Positions 42,700 through 53,154 of a DNA stretch of 64,000 nucleotides are shown piece after piece. The stretch lies in assembly GCF_002794255.1 (NCBI RefSeq), contig NZ_PGGW01000058.1, positions 230,624 through 294,623 on the forward strand, given 5' to 3'. This DNA is from Streptomyces carminius (lineage in GTDB: Bacteria > Actinomycetota > Actinomycetes > Streptomycetales > Streptomycetaceae). Position 1 is the first letter of the stretch. The number at the start of each line of letters is the position of its first letter. The translations under genes and the position numbers were made by a program. The notes beneath the pieces were generated by a model. That model was given only the letters and a program-made list of their open reading frames with translations. It was not told the origin of the DNA and did no database searches.

Positions 42700-42818
42700 G
42701 CCCGGCCCTGCCCCGCCGGCGATGAGTTCCGGCTCCGGCGGGAGTCTGCCTGTACGGAGGTTCGTCCAGGGAAGCGGCGCCGCGCGACGGTGCCGCCGAG
42801 ACGACGGGGAGCCGGGCC

Positions 42819-43247
42819 ATGTCCGATGACGAAGCACAGATCCGCGCCTTGGTCGAGCGATGGGCCGCGGCGGTACACCGGGGCGACCTGGCGGCGGTCC
42901 TGGCGGACCACGCCGACGACATCGTGATGTTCGACGTACCGCCGCCGTACCGGGGCGTCCGCGGAATCGACGCCTACCGCGAGAGCTGGCCGCCCTTCTT
43001 CGCCTGGCAGGCCCAGGGCGCCCTCTTCGAGATCGACTCCCTCGACGTCACCGCCGGCGATGACGTCGCCTTCGCCCACGCCCTGCTCCGCTGCGGAACC
43101 CCGCAGGACCTGGCCGGACGGCCGGAGAACCGCCTCCGGCTCACCCTCGGGCTGCGCAAGGAGGGGGACCGCTGGACCGTGGCGCACGAACACCACTCGT
43201 TCCCGGACACCTCCGCCGAGGAGGCCGCCGCCTCCGACCTCCGGTAG
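42819..43247 (+). CDS. SnoaL-like/nuclear transport factor 2-fold protein
   Basis: A 142-residue protein starting at ATG 42819. DEAQIRALVERWAAAVHRGDLAAVLADHADDIVMFDVPPPYRG is the typical YybH/SnoaL opening, and the remaining strands (RLTLGLRKEGDRWTVAHEHHSFP) complete the cone-shaped fold. Such proteins are small-molecule enzymes or binding proteins; no substrate can be read here. It lies 120 bases after the M50 gene and may or may not be part of that operon. A terminator shared with the convergent tRNA-Arg follows. Confidence 0.88.
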   Translation: MSDDEAQIRALVERWAAAVHRGDLAAVLADHADDIVMFDVPPPYRGVRGIDAYRESWPPFFAWQAQGALFEIDSLDVTAGDDVAFAHALLRCGTPQDLAGRPENRLRLTLGLRKEGDRWTVAHEHHSFPDTSAEEAAASDLR

Positions 43248-43275
43248 ACGCGAACAGGCTGCTGGAGCACACGCA

Positions 43276-43307
43276 AGAGCCCCTGCCGGTCTCCCGACAG
43301 GGGCTCT
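43276..43307. terminator. Bidirectional terminator
   Basis: AGAGCCCCTG / CAGGGGCTCT, 10-bp arms with a 12-base loop, between the SnoaL-like gene and the tRNA-Arg gene read from the other side. Confidence 0.85.
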
Positions 43308-43316
43308 GAGCTGCTG

Positions 43317-43389
43317 CGCGCTCGGCAGGATTCGAACCTGCAACCTTCTGATCCGTAGTCAGATGCTCTATCCGTTAAGCTACGAGCGC
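43317..43389 (-). tRNA. tRNA-Arg(ACG)
   Basis: Acceptor GCGCTCG pairs with CGAGCGC, discriminator G. Anticodon loop CTACGGA gives ACG, whose first base is edited to inosine by TadA (gene at 32271) to read all CGU/CGC/CGA codons. The T-loop GGTTCGAATCC is standard. No complete CCA is encoded. Confidence 0.96.
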
Positions 43390-43544
43390 TTGACCTCCCG
43401 GCCGTTCTGTGGGCCGGTCGTCGTTGCGGGAACAACATTACATGACCCGCGGCCGGAGGCGAAATCCATTGCGTCCTTACGGTCTGACCTGCGCGGAAGG
43501 CCGATGGAGGACCGGAACGATCCGAACGGCCCGGGCGACGGCGA

Positions 43545-43571
43545 AAGCCCCGGCCGCACGGGCCGGGGCTT
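43545..43571 (-). terminator. Terminator after tRNA-Ser(GCU)
   Basis: 11-bp arms AAGCCCCGGCC / GGCCGGGGCTT with a 5-base loop, about 20 bases past the tRNA 3' end on the minus strand. Confidence 0.85.
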
Positions 43572-43591
43572 CGGTGATCTCGATGATCGAG

Positions 43592-43682
43592 CGGAGGCTG
43601 AGGGATTTGAACCCTCGATGGGCGGTAAAGCCCAAACCGCATTAGCAGTGCGGCGCCATAGACCAGACTAGGCGAAGCCTCC
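43592..43682 (-). tRNA. tRNA-Ser(GCU)
   Basis: Acceptor GGAGGCT pairs with AGCCTCC, discriminator G. Long variable arm with TTTGGGCTTTACCGCCCA marks class II. Anticodon loop CTGCTAA gives GCU, reading AGC/AGU. Confidence 0.95.
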
Positions 43683-43909
43683 CCACGGGCCGCGTGACCG
43701 CGGCGCGTGTGTGCAGATGATGGCACAGCCCGCGGACTGTCTCCAATCGGCGTCTACGTTACCCGGACGACACTCCCCCGGGCAAAGCCCTTTCCCACCG
43801 GTGGCGGCGGTGCCGTGGGACGAGCGGGTGGATGTGCGCAACGACGCGCGGTCCGGCGCGTTAGCAGGGGGATCGCAGCACGGACAGACAGAGACAGACA
43901 GGATCCGCC

Positions 43910-44425
43910 ATGCCGCACCGCCGCACCGCCGCCGCAGTCCTCACCGGGGTCGCCCTCGCCGGGGCCGCCGTCCTGTCCGCCGTCGCCGTACCGGCGGCGG
44001 CGGACACCGTACGCTCCCGGTCCCAGGCCCAGGCTCAGCCCTGGAAGGAAACGCACCGGCCCGTCGCCTCCCCCGCCCGGCAGGACCGGCTCACCTTCAC
44101 CGTCACCGAGAGCAGGCCGGTCGTCGGCGGGACGACGCGGATCCAGCGCAGGTACACCCTCCACTGCCACCCCGCCGGCGGCAGCCACCCCGACCCGCTC
44201 GCCGCCTGCGAGGCCCTCGACCGGGCGGACAACGGCCCGGGCAACCCCTGGGAGCCCGTCCCGCCGGGCACTCCGTGCGCCCAGATCTACGGCGGGCCGG
44301 CCACCGCCCAGGTCACCGGGACCTGGCGCGGCCGCCCGGTGAACGCCGCCTTCGACCGCACCGACGGCTGCGAGATCGCCCGCTGGGAGGCGCTCGTTCC
44401 CGCCCTCCCCGACCTGCGGGAGTGA
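43910..44425 (+). CDS. Subtilisin-inhibitor-like (SSI) secreted protease inhibitor
   Basis: A 171-residue secreted protein starting at ATG 43910, with a signal peptide ending near AAADTV. LTFTVTESRPVVGGTTRIQR and TLHCHPAGGSHPDPLAACEAL identify the SSI family. Two disulfides are expected (Cys in LHC to AAC, and PCAQIY to DGCEI). By alignment with SSI (CPMVY, reactive bond Met-Val) the reactive bond here would be Gln-Ile in CAQIY, an unusual P1 residue. An N-terminal Gln-rich segment of about 25 residues precedes the domain. Role: controlling subtilisin- or trypsin-like extracellular proteases. Confidence 0.9.
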   Translation: MPHRRTAAAVLTGVALAGAAVLSAVAVPAAADTVRSRSQAQAQPWKETHRPVASPARQDRLTFTVTESRPVVGGTTRIQRRYTLHCHPAGGSHPDPLAACEALDRADNGPGNPWEPVPPGTPCAQIYGGPATAQVTGTWRGRPVNAAFDRTDGCEIARWEALVPALPDLRE

Positions 44426-44608
44426 CGAACGCCACACCTCCGGGCGGAACCCGGTTCCATGTTCTACGCATGCTCCGCACGCATCCGCCGTCGCTTCCGC
44501 TACGGCTGGCCGTAGACTCCCCCCAGTGGCACGCACAGGAGAACGGCACACCAGTGGCGCTCCCGGTGCCGCCACCGGGCACTGGCTGGTCAGCAGGGAG
44601 GATGCGTC

Positions 44609-47600
44609 GTGAGCAGCAGGCCATCCCGAGGCGCTGCTCGCCTCGCCGCCATACTGGACGCCCTGCCGGACGCGTTGCTGCTGGTGAACTGCAACGGCAC
44701 GGTCGTCAACGCCAACAGCATCGCGTTGGAGGTCTTCGAGTCGCCGGGTACCGCCCTGGTCGGGCGCGGGCTGCTGGATCTGCTGCCCGACTTCGACTCC
44801 AAGCTCATCCCGGGCTCGATGCGCCGCCCCGACGACGCCCCGCAGCCGCGCACGAAGCCGAAGCGGATGGTGGCGCGGCGCACCGACGGCAGCCAGTTCG
44901 TGGTCGAGGTGACCAGCGCCAACCTGGACGGCCGTACCCCTTACGAGTCGTCCTTCGAGGCCGCCTTCGCCGACCACGGCGGCAGCGGCTACACCGGCGA
45001 CGAGCTGCTGATGCTGGTCGTCCGCGACCTGACCGGCGCCGTCGACACCGAGGCCGAGCTGGTCCGGCAGCAGCGCCAGACCGAGATGATCCTGCGCGCC
45101 GCCGCCGAGGGCGTGATCGGGGTGGACACCGAGGGCCGGATCGTCCTGGTCAATCCGGCCGCCGCCCAGATCCTCGGCCACCGGGCGAGTGATCTGGGCG
45201 GGCAGAAGCTGCATCCGCTGGTGCACCACTCCCGGCCCGACGGCAGCCCGCTGCCGTACGAGGAGACACCGCTGGCGGACACCCTGCGCTCGGGGCGCAA
45301 GCACCGGGTGCGCGGGCGGCAGGTGCTGTGGACCAAGGACGGCCGCGCCGTGCCGGTGAACATGACGACCGCGCCCGTGCGGGACGGCGACCAGCTCGTC
45401 GGCGCGGTGCTCGCCTTCACCGACCGCACCGCCTACGACGAACTCGCGGCACGCCACCGGCAGCTGCTGTCCCTGCTGGAGAGCGGGCTGCGCGGGCCGC
45501 TGGAGCAGTTGCGCGGCGAGCTGGGCGGGCTGGTGTCCGACCCGGCCGGGCAGCTCTGGCCGGAGGCGAACCAGATCCTGCACTACCTGGCGGCCGGCTA
45601 CACCCGGATGACCACGCTGGTGGACAACGTGCTCAGCTACCAGCGGCTGGACTCCGGCGGCGAGAAGCTGCGGCGCGAGACGGTGCCGCTGGAGGAGGTC
45701 GTCTCGGCCGGTGTGGAGGGCGCCGTCGAGCTGATCGGGCCGGGGCGCGCGCAGTTCGCGGTGCACGCCCCGCCCGTCGACGTGGAGGTCGACCCGGTGC
45801 GGCTGGCGCAGGCGCTGGCGCATCTGGTGGCCGATGTCGCCGGGGTCGACGCGACCGGCAACGCCGCCCACCAGGGCGCGGCCACCGGCGACTCGACGAT
45901 CGTGGTGGCGGCGGCACAGCGCGGCGGCGTCGTGCGGATCGAGGTGCGCGGGCCGTACGGCGGCGGCAGCCCGGTCCACGAGCCGCTGGTGCGCGGGATC
46001 GTGCGGCAGCACGGCGGTGTGCTGCAGACCCACCGGGTGCCGGGGGCGGGCGGCGACAGCTACGTCCTGGAGGTGCCGGTGGGCTCCCCGGACCCGGAGG
46101 TCGCGGAGCGGCGCCGGGCGGCGCAGCGGCCCGAGGTGCCGCCGCCGGCACCGGCGACGGCGGATCCGGCACAGCAGTCCGCCCGGGACGTGCCGTACGC
46201 GCAGCAGACCGGGGAGACCGGCGTGGGCGGCCGGGCGGGCGGCGGGGCGATCGCGCTGCCCGCGGGCAGCGGTGGTACGGCTCCCGCGTCCGTACCCGTA
46301 CCCGCGCGGCCTCAGCAGTCCCCGGCGCCCTTCCCCGTCTCCGCCGGACCGGAAGGGGGCGGCGGTGCCGCGCCCGTTCCGGCCGGGACGGGGCGCCGCC
46401 GGGCGCGGCGCGCCCTGGCCCCGGTCGAGGAGCGCACGGACACCGCGGGCACGGGGAGCGGTAGCGGTACGGAGACCGACGCGCACAGCGGTGCGCACGC
46501 GATGCCGCAGCCGTCCCCTGCTCCTCCCTCCCCCGCTCCGTCCCCGAACGGGACGGGCGTACCAGCCTTCCCGCAGCAGGCGGGGTCGGGCGGCGGGCGG
46601 CGCGCCCGGCGGACCGCCGAACCCGAGGCCGCGCCCGGCACGCCCGGGAGCGGACGGGAACCGGAGCGCGCGGCGTTCGCGCTGCCGCCCGCGGCTCCGG
46701 CTCCGGCTCCGGCTTCGACCCCGGCTCCGGAATCCGCACAGCAGCAGGTCCGGCAGCCACAGCAGCCCCAGGCACAGCCCGGCCTCCAGACCCGGACGCC
46801 ACCGTCTTTCCCGGCTTCCGGGGTTTCCGGGGCTCCCGAGACCCCGGCACCCGGGGACGACCGGCCCACCGGCCGGCGCCGCCGCGTACCGCCGGTCCAG
46901 GCGCCGCCTCCGGAGGCGGCGCCCCAGCAGCCGGCCCCGCAGGTTCCGCAGGCCGCTCCGCCGATGCCCGAACCGCAGCCGCAGCAGGCACAGCCGCAGC
47001 CGTCCCGGGGCGAGGCCGGTACGCCCGCGCAGGCCCCCGGGTCCGGTTCCGGGCAGAACGCCGAGCACGGCCAGGCCGAGGACCCCGAACAGTCCTCCCG
47101 GGCCGACCTCACCGTGGTGGCGGCCAGCCCCATCCTGGGCGGCTCGGTGCCGCCCACGGCAGCGCCCCGGCACCGGGGGCTGCCGATGCCGGGCCGCGAG
47201 GCGTCCTCGGAGCACACCTCCGGCGTCAGCGTGCGCACCCTCGGCCAGGGGGTGCCCTTCGGCCGCCAGGGCGACGAGCAGCACTCGGGGCAACACTCGG
47301 GGCAGTACCCGGTGCAGCACTCCGGCCAGTACCCCGTTACCCGGGCGCCCCAGGCACCCCAGCCGCCGGACCGGTCGCAGCCGGCCGCGGACCAGCAGCC
47401 CGCGCCCCCCTCGCCCTCCGCCACGGGCACCGCCCCGGGCCGCCGCCGCAAGCTGGCGGCCCCGCCCGAGGGTGGCGAGCGCGCGGCGGCGGCCGCCGCC
47501 GCTGCCGCCGCCGTACCGGGCGCCCCGCCGCAGGCCCCGCCCCGGCAGCCGTCCGTACCGCAGCCGTCCCAGCCACCCCAACCCCCGGCCGCGCCGCACG

Positions 47601-48490
47601 CGCCCGCGCCCGGACCGGCGACCGGTGGACGGGAGTTCGCGATCGGCGCGCCCGAGGCCGGAGCCACCGAGGGGCCGGAGCCGCTGGACGGCCCGGGAGG
47701 CGCCGTCGAGGTGACCCCGGCCGCCGGACCGCCGGTGCCGATGCCCACCGACGACGAACTGCCGCCCGAGCCGCTCGACAACCCCCGGCGGCTGCTGGTG
47801 TGGCCCGAGCCGGACGTCTCCACCCAGCAGGCCCTGACCGACCGCGGCTACCGCCCCGTGATCGTCCACTCCCGCGAGGAGGTGGACGCCCAGATCGCGG
47901 CGTATCCGGCGGCCCTGTTCGTGGACCCGCTGACCGGCCCGATCACCCGCACCGCCCTGCAGTCGCTGCGCCAGGCCGCCGTCGCCGCCGAGGTGCCGGT
48001 GCTGGTGACGGCCGGACTGGGGCAGGCCTCCCGGGAGGCGGCGTACGGCGCGGACCCGGCCGTCCTCCTCAAGGCGCTGGCGCCGCGCGACAGTGAGCAG
48101 CACCCGCCGCGGGTGCTGCTGGTGGAGGAGCACCCGGAGATCGCGGATGCCTTCGCGGCGACACTGGAGCGGCGCGGCATGCAGACCGCGCACGCCCCCA
48201 CGGACGCGGACGCGGTGCAGGTCGCCGAGCAGATCCGGCCGAACCTGGTGGTGATGGACCTGATGCAGGTGCGCCGCCGCCGGGCCGGGATCATCGACTG
48301 GCTGCGGGTGAACGGCCTGCTCAACCGCACGCCGTTCGTCGTCTACACCTCCACGGGCATCGATCCGGACGAGTTGTTCCGGCTGGCCTCCGGCGAGACG
48401 GTGCTCTTCCTCGCCGAGCGCTCCACCACCCCGGAGGTGCAGTCGCGCATCGTGGACCTGCTGGCGAAGATCGGGGCCGGGGCCGGCTGA
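44609..48490 (+). CDS. Giant PAS-pseudokinase-double receiver regulatory protein
   Basis: A 1293-residue cytosolic protein starting at GTG 44609 behind GGGAGG. Two PAS domains (about 12-130 and 150-285; LPDALLLVNCNGTVVNANS and AAEGVIGVDTEGRIVLVNPAAAQILGH) precede a histidine-kinase-like part. In that part the H-box reads ESGLRGPL (Ser in place of His), and the N-box is HLVADVAG. Residues about 500-1050 are Pro/Gln/Ala-rich disorder. The end holds two receiver-like domains (LLVWPEPDVSTQQAL..LFVDPLTG.. and VLLVEEHPEIADAF..LVVMDLMQ). It is probably a signalling scaffold rather than an active kinase. Confidence 0.82.
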   Translation: MSSRPSRGAARLAAILDALPDALLLVNCNGTVVNANSIALEVFESPGTALVGRGLLDLLPDFDSKLIPGSMRRPDDAPQPRTKPKRMVARRTDGSQFVVEVTSANLDGRTPYESSFEAAFADHGGSGYTGDELLMLVVRDLTGAVDTEAELVRQQRQTEMILRAAAEGVIGVDTEGRIVLVNPAAAQILGHRASDLGGQKLHPLVHHSRPDGSPLPYEETPLADTLRSGRKHRVRGRQVLWTKDGRAVPVNMTTAPVRDGDQLVGAVLAFTDRTAYDELAARHRQLLSLLESGLRGPLEQLRGELGGLVSDPAGQLWPEANQILHYLAAGYTRMTTLVDNVLSYQRLDSGGEKLRRETVPLEEVVSAGVEGAVELIGPGRAQFAVHAPPVDVEVDPVRLAQALAHLVADVAGVDATGNAAHQGAATGDSTIVVAAAQRGGVVRIEVRGPYGGGSPVHEPLVRGIVRQHGGVLQTHRVPGAGGDSYVLEVPVGSPDPEVAERRRAAQRPEVPPPAPATADPAQQSARDVPYAQQTGETGVGGRAGGGAIALPAGSGGTAPASVPVPARPQQSPAPFPVSAGPEGGGGAAPVPAGTGRRRARRALAPVEERTDTAGTGSGSGTETDAHSGAHAMPQPSPAPPSPAPSPNGTGVPAFPQQAGSGGGRRARRTAEPEAAPGTPGSGREPERAAFALPPAAPAPAPASTPAPESAQQQVRQPQQPQAQPGLQTRTPPSFPASGVSGAPETPAPGDDRPTGRRRRVPPVQAPPPEAAPQQPAPQVPQAAPPMPEPQPQQAQPQPSRGEAGTPAQAPGSGSGQNAEHGQAEDPEQSSRADLTVVAASPILGGSVPPTAAPRHRGLPMPGREASSEHTSGVSVRTLGQGVPFGRQGDEQHSGQHSGQYPVQHSGQYPVTRAPQAPQPPDRSQPAADQQPAPPSPSATGTAPGRRRKLAAPPEGGERAAAAAAAAAAVPGAPPQAPPRQPSVPQPSQPPQPPAAPHAPAPGPATGGREFAIGAPEAGATEGPEPLDGPGGAVEVTPAAGPPVPMPTDDELPPEPLDNPRRLLVWPEPDVSTQQALTDRGYRPVIVHSREEVDAQIAAYPAALFVDPLTGPITRTALQSLRQAAVAAEVPVLVTAGLGQASREAAYGADPAVLLKALAPRDSEQHPPRVLLVEEHPEIADAFAATLERRGMQTAHAPTDADAVQVAEQIRPNLVVMDLMQVRRRRAGIIDWLRVNGLLNRTPFVVYTSTGIDPDELFRLASGETVLFLAERSTTPEVQSRIVDLLAKIGAGAG

Positions 48491-48495
48491 CCGCC

Positions 48496-48541
48496 GTCAG
48501 GCGTACTGCCGGCCCCGGCCTTCCGGGGCAGTACGTCTGAC
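48496..48541 (+). terminator. Terminator after the PAS/receiver gene
   Basis: Outer arms CGTACTGCC / GGCAGTACG with a G/C-rich inner stem (GGCCCCGG...CCGGGG), starting within 10 bases of the stop codon. Confidence 0.85.
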
Positions 48542-48579
48542 GGCGATCCGGACCGGCGGTTCAGGTCTGCGGTCCAGGT

Positions 48580-49007
48580 CTGCGGCTCGCTCAGCTCGAT
48601 GCGGTGCAGCGCCGGCGCCTGTTCACCGCCGACGTCGAGGGCCGTGTCCGTCAGCTTGACGACGTGTTCGCCGCCGTGTGCCAGGGTCTGTCCGAGCACC
48701 TCCTCGAGGGTGGACGTGCCCGGTGGGGTGTACGCGACCGGGGCGCGCACATCGCGGTCAGCGCCGCGCACGCCGTCCAGGCGGCCCGCGGGTCCGGTAC
48801 CCACAGGGCGCGCAGCAGCGCGGGCAGGGTGCGCGGTACGTCGTTGGGCGCCGTGGCCGCGTGGACCGGCGTCGTCGCCTCGCCGTGGCCGTGGGTGGCG
48901 TACCGGTGGGTGGCCGCCCGCACCAGTTCGGTGAGGCGGCGGTGCGCCTCGGCCGGGACCGGCGCGCCGGACGCGGCGCGCCGGAACTCCTGGCGTCCTG
49001 GCGCCGT
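48580..49007 (-). pseudogene. Decayed conserved gene with frameshift
   Basis: On the minus strand one frame reads EFRRAASGAPVPAEAHRRL, then RAATHRYATHGHGEATTPVH, then AATAPNDVPRTLPALLRAL and WVPDPRAAWTACAALTA. Near 48745-48756 the sense moves to another frame: APVAYTPPGTSTLEEVLGQT...HVVKLTDTALDVGG...LHRIELSEPQTW. Both parts have good protein character. It starts right after the acyl-CoA synthetase stop without an ATG/GTG at the expected place, and its end runs past a duplicated AGGTCTGCGG. I do not know the family. It was probably co-transcribed with the synthetase before breaking. Confidence 0.6.
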
Positions 49008-50660
<1,653 letters not shown>

Positions 50661-50826
50661 CGGGGCCTCCCGAGGAGAGATACGGGCGCCACCCGCGGGC
50701 AACGCGGTCGTTTCCCCGGCAGCCTGCCACCGACCGGCCGGTATGTCACCAGGGCGGACCGGAGGTGTCACCGCCTTCCGCCGCCTTCCGTCCCTTCCGG
50801 CGCGCGGTGCCGCGCGCCTCCCGCGG

Positions 50827-51522
50827 CTACGCGGCGGCCGTCACCGGCTCCGCCCCGAGGCCCCCGGCGCGCCGCACCGCCCGCACGCCGTTCCGCACAT
50901 CACGCACATCACGCACCTCCGCGGCACCGGCTGCACCTGCCGCTGCCCTTGCCGCCCCCCGCGCCCCGTCCCCCTCGTCCGGTGCGGTGCCGCGCGCCTC
51001 GGCCAGCAGCTGCACGTCCTCCCGGAGCTTGGCCAGCGCCCGCGACACCGCGCTCTTGACGGTGCCTACGGAGACCCCGAGCACCGCGGCGGTCCGCACC
51101 TCGCTGAAGTCCTCGTAGTACCGCAGGACGACCATGGCCCGCTGCCGGGCCGGGAGCCTCAGTACCGCCCGCCACACCGCGTCGCGCATCGCCTGCCGCT
51201 CGGCGGGGTCGTCCGCCGGCACCGTCGTCTCCGGCTCGGGCAGCTCGTCGCAGGCGTACTCTTCCACCCGGCGCTTGCGCCACTGCGAGGTACGGGTGTT
51301 GAGCAGCGCGCGGCGCACGTAGCCGTCGAGGGCGCGCTGGTCCTCGATGCGCTCCCAGGCCAGGTAGGTCTTGGCCAGCGCGGTCTGGAGCAGGTCCTCG
51401 GCGTCGGCCGGATTGCCGGTGAGCGAGCGGGCCGTGCGCAGCAGCACCGGACCGCGCGCCTGTACGTACGAGGTGAACGTCAGGCGCGCCCCGGCCGCGG
51501 TGGTTCCCCCTTGAGTGGTCAT
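50827..51522 (-). CDS. SigE-family ECF RNA polymerase sigma factor
   Basis: A 231-residue ECF-type sigma factor starting at ATG 51522. Region 2 is LLRTARSLTGNPADAEDLLQTALAKTYLAWERI and region 4 LPARQRAMVVLRYYEDFSEVRTAAVLGVSVGTVKSAVSRALAKLRE. The sequence FTSYVQARGPVLLRTA at the start fits the actinomycete 'SigE family' subgroup. A C-terminal extension of about 60 Ala/Arg/Gly-rich residues with a VRDVRDVRNGVRAVRR repeat is not part of the core. No anti-sigma gene is adjacent. Confidence 0.92.
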   Translation of the reverse strand: MTTQGGTTAAGARLTFTSYVQARGPVLLRTARSLTGNPADAEDLLQTALAKTYLAWERIEDQRALDGYVRRALLNTRTSQWRKRRVEEYACDELPEPETTVPADDPAERQAMRDAVWRAVLRLPARQRAMVVLRYYEDFSEVRTAAVLGVSVGTVKSAVSRALAKLREDVQLLAEARGTAPDEGDGARGAARAAAGAAGAAEVRDVRDVRNGVRAVRRAGGLGAEPVTAAA

Positions 51523-51679
51523 GGCCCAACGCTAGGTTCCGCGCCCCCCACCGGAATCGGCCGCAGGTCCCGATGCCGGATCCCTCTCAGGTCGGAGGGG
51601 AGGCGCCGGATACACCTCCCGGGGGTGTAGGGAACACCGGCCCCTCTCAGGGTCCCCGCGTGCCCCTCCCCCACACGAC

Positions 51680-51710
51680 GGCGCGGCCGCACTCCAGGTG
51701 CGGCCGCGCC
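51680..51710. terminator. Symmetric hairpin
   Basis: 13-bp perfect arms with a 5-base loop in the divergent gap. It has terminator shape, though no gene clearly ends just before it. Confidence 0.5.
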
Positions 51711-52168
51711 GTGCATCCCTTCTCCCATCGGGCACCGGCCGGTTCCCCGCCCGGCCGGCACCCCGTCGGCTCACCGGAGCCGGTGGAGCGTGTGCACCGC
51801 CGCGACGGGGCGGACGGTGCGGATACCTGCCATGTCCTCCTCCAGGAGCGTCCGTTGGGCTTCTTCCGGTTCAGCGACGTCGCGCCACCAGACTGCCCAC
51901 CGGAAACCCGGAAAACCGCCGCCGGCGCCTCATTCCCCCGCACGAATGACGATGTGTCGATAAACCACCGCACAACCGCACCACCCGTTCGGCCCCGCTC
52001 TCGCGCTTCTCCTCCGAAGCTCCGGACGCTGCTCCGCCCCGTACGGGCGCCGCACGCCGGGCCGGCCCGCGGCAGCCGTTCTCCCGAGGGTTTCCTGTGA
52101 GCGGTCCGCCCCGGCGGCGCACGGACGGGGCCCGGGCTCGGCACGGAGCGCGGCACGGGCCGCCGGAC

Positions 52169-52195
52169 TCCCAGGGTTCTCCCAGAAGTTCCCAG
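52169..52195 (+). promoter_or_regulatory. Three TCCCAG direct repeats, candidate response-regulator site
   Basis: TCCCAG at 52169, 52180 and 52190, i.e. one helical turn apart, 35-60 bases before the ABC ATPase gene. Direct repeats with 10-11-base spacing are typical for OmpR-type response regulators, and such a regulator is encoded two genes downstream. Confidence 0.6.
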
Positions 52196-52230
52196 GGAAA
52201 GACCGGACCGGCCCGCCAGGATGCCGTCCC

Positions 52231-53154
52231 ATGACAGCGATCGACGTACGGGGACTGACCAAGAGGTACGGTCCCGACACCGTGGTGGACGACCTGTCGT
52301 TCACCGTCGGGCCCGGGCAGGTGACCGGTTTCCTCGGCCCGAACGGCGCCGGCAAGTCCACCACCATGAAGATGATCCTGGGACTGGCCGCCCCCACCCG
52401 GGGCTCCGTCACCATCGGCGGCCGCCACTACCGCGACCTGCCCGTGCCCCTGACCGAGGTGGGCGCGCTGCTCGACGCCGGCGCCGTCCACGGCAGCCGG
52501 ACGGCGTACAGCCATCTGCTGGCGCTCGCCACGAGCAACGGCCTCCCCCGGCGCCGGGTCGGCGAGGTGCTCGCCCGGACCGGGCTGGAGGGCGTGGCCC
52601 GCAGGCGGGCCGGAGGGTTCTCGCTCGGCATGCGGCAGCGGCTCGGCATCGCGGCGGCGCTGCTCGGCGACCCTCGGGTGCTGATCTTCGACGAGCCGGT
52701 GAACGGGCTCGATCCCGAGGGCATCCGCTGGATCCGGGCCTTCATACGCTCCCTCGCCCGCGAGGGCCGGGCGGTGCTGGTCTCCAGCCACCTCATGAAC
52801 GAGATGGCGCAGACCGCCGACCACCTGGTCGTCATCGGCCGGGGCCGGCTCATCGCCGACACCGGCATGAGCGAGTTCCTGCGCACGCGCGGCGAGGGCA
52901 CCGTACTCGTCCGCACCCCCGAACCGGGCTCCCTCGCCTCCCGGCTGACCGCCGCCGGGGCCACCGTGCGGGAGGGCCCCGAATCCTCGCTCACCGTCTC
53001 CGGCCTGACGGGCGAGGAGATCGGCCGGCTCGCCGTCTACCACGGCGTCCCGCTCAGCGAACTCACCCCGCAGCGCCCCTCGCTGGAGGACGCCTTCATG
53101 GAACTGACCAGGGACAGCGTCGAGTACCAGGGACACCAGGAGGCCGCCGCATGA
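52231..53154 (+). CDS. ABC transporter ATP-binding protein (ABC-2/CcmA type)
   Basis: A 307-residue ATPase starting at ATG 52231. Walker A GPNGAGKSTTMKMILGL, signature FSLGMRQRLGIAAALL, Walker B VLIFDEPVNGLDPEG and H-loop SSHLMNEM are intact. The C-terminal extension after LEDAFMELT is typical of drug or lantibiotic-resistance exporters. It overlaps the permease gene by ATGA and forms one operon with it and, very likely, with the two-component genes. Confidence 0.95.
   Translation: MTAIDVRGLTKRYGPDTVVDDLSFTVGPGQVTGFLGPNGAGKSTTMKMILGLAAPTRGSVTIGGRHYRDLPVPLTEVGALLDAGAVHGSRTAYSHLLALATSNGLPRRRVGEVLARTGLEGVARRRAGGFSLGMRQRLGIAAALLGDPRVLIFDEPVNGLDPEGIRWIRAFIRSLAREGRAVLVSSHLMNEMAQTADHLVVIGRGRLIADTGMSEFLRTRGEGTVLVRTPEPGSLASRLTAAGATVREGPESSLTVSGLTGEEIGRLAVYHGVPLSELTPQRPSLEDAFMELTRDSVEYQGHQEAAA

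Larger units (their letters stand above)
51523..52230. other. 708-base intergenic region between divergent genes
   Basis: It holds the promoters of the leftward sigma gene and rightward ABC gene, a symmetric 13-bp-armed hairpin GGCGCGGCCGCAC/GTGCGGCCGCGCC (51680-51710), and the TCCCAG repeats. No reading frame convinces me. A lower-GC stretch around 51800-51990 may be remnant coding sequence of unknown origin. Confidence 0.5.

Noticed and set aside
43754..48193. A 1479-codon open frame antisense to the PAS/receiver gene
   Set aside because: High G+C makes long antisense frames routine; the translation is Arg/Gly/Leu low complexity, while the plus strand shows ordered PAS and receiver domains.
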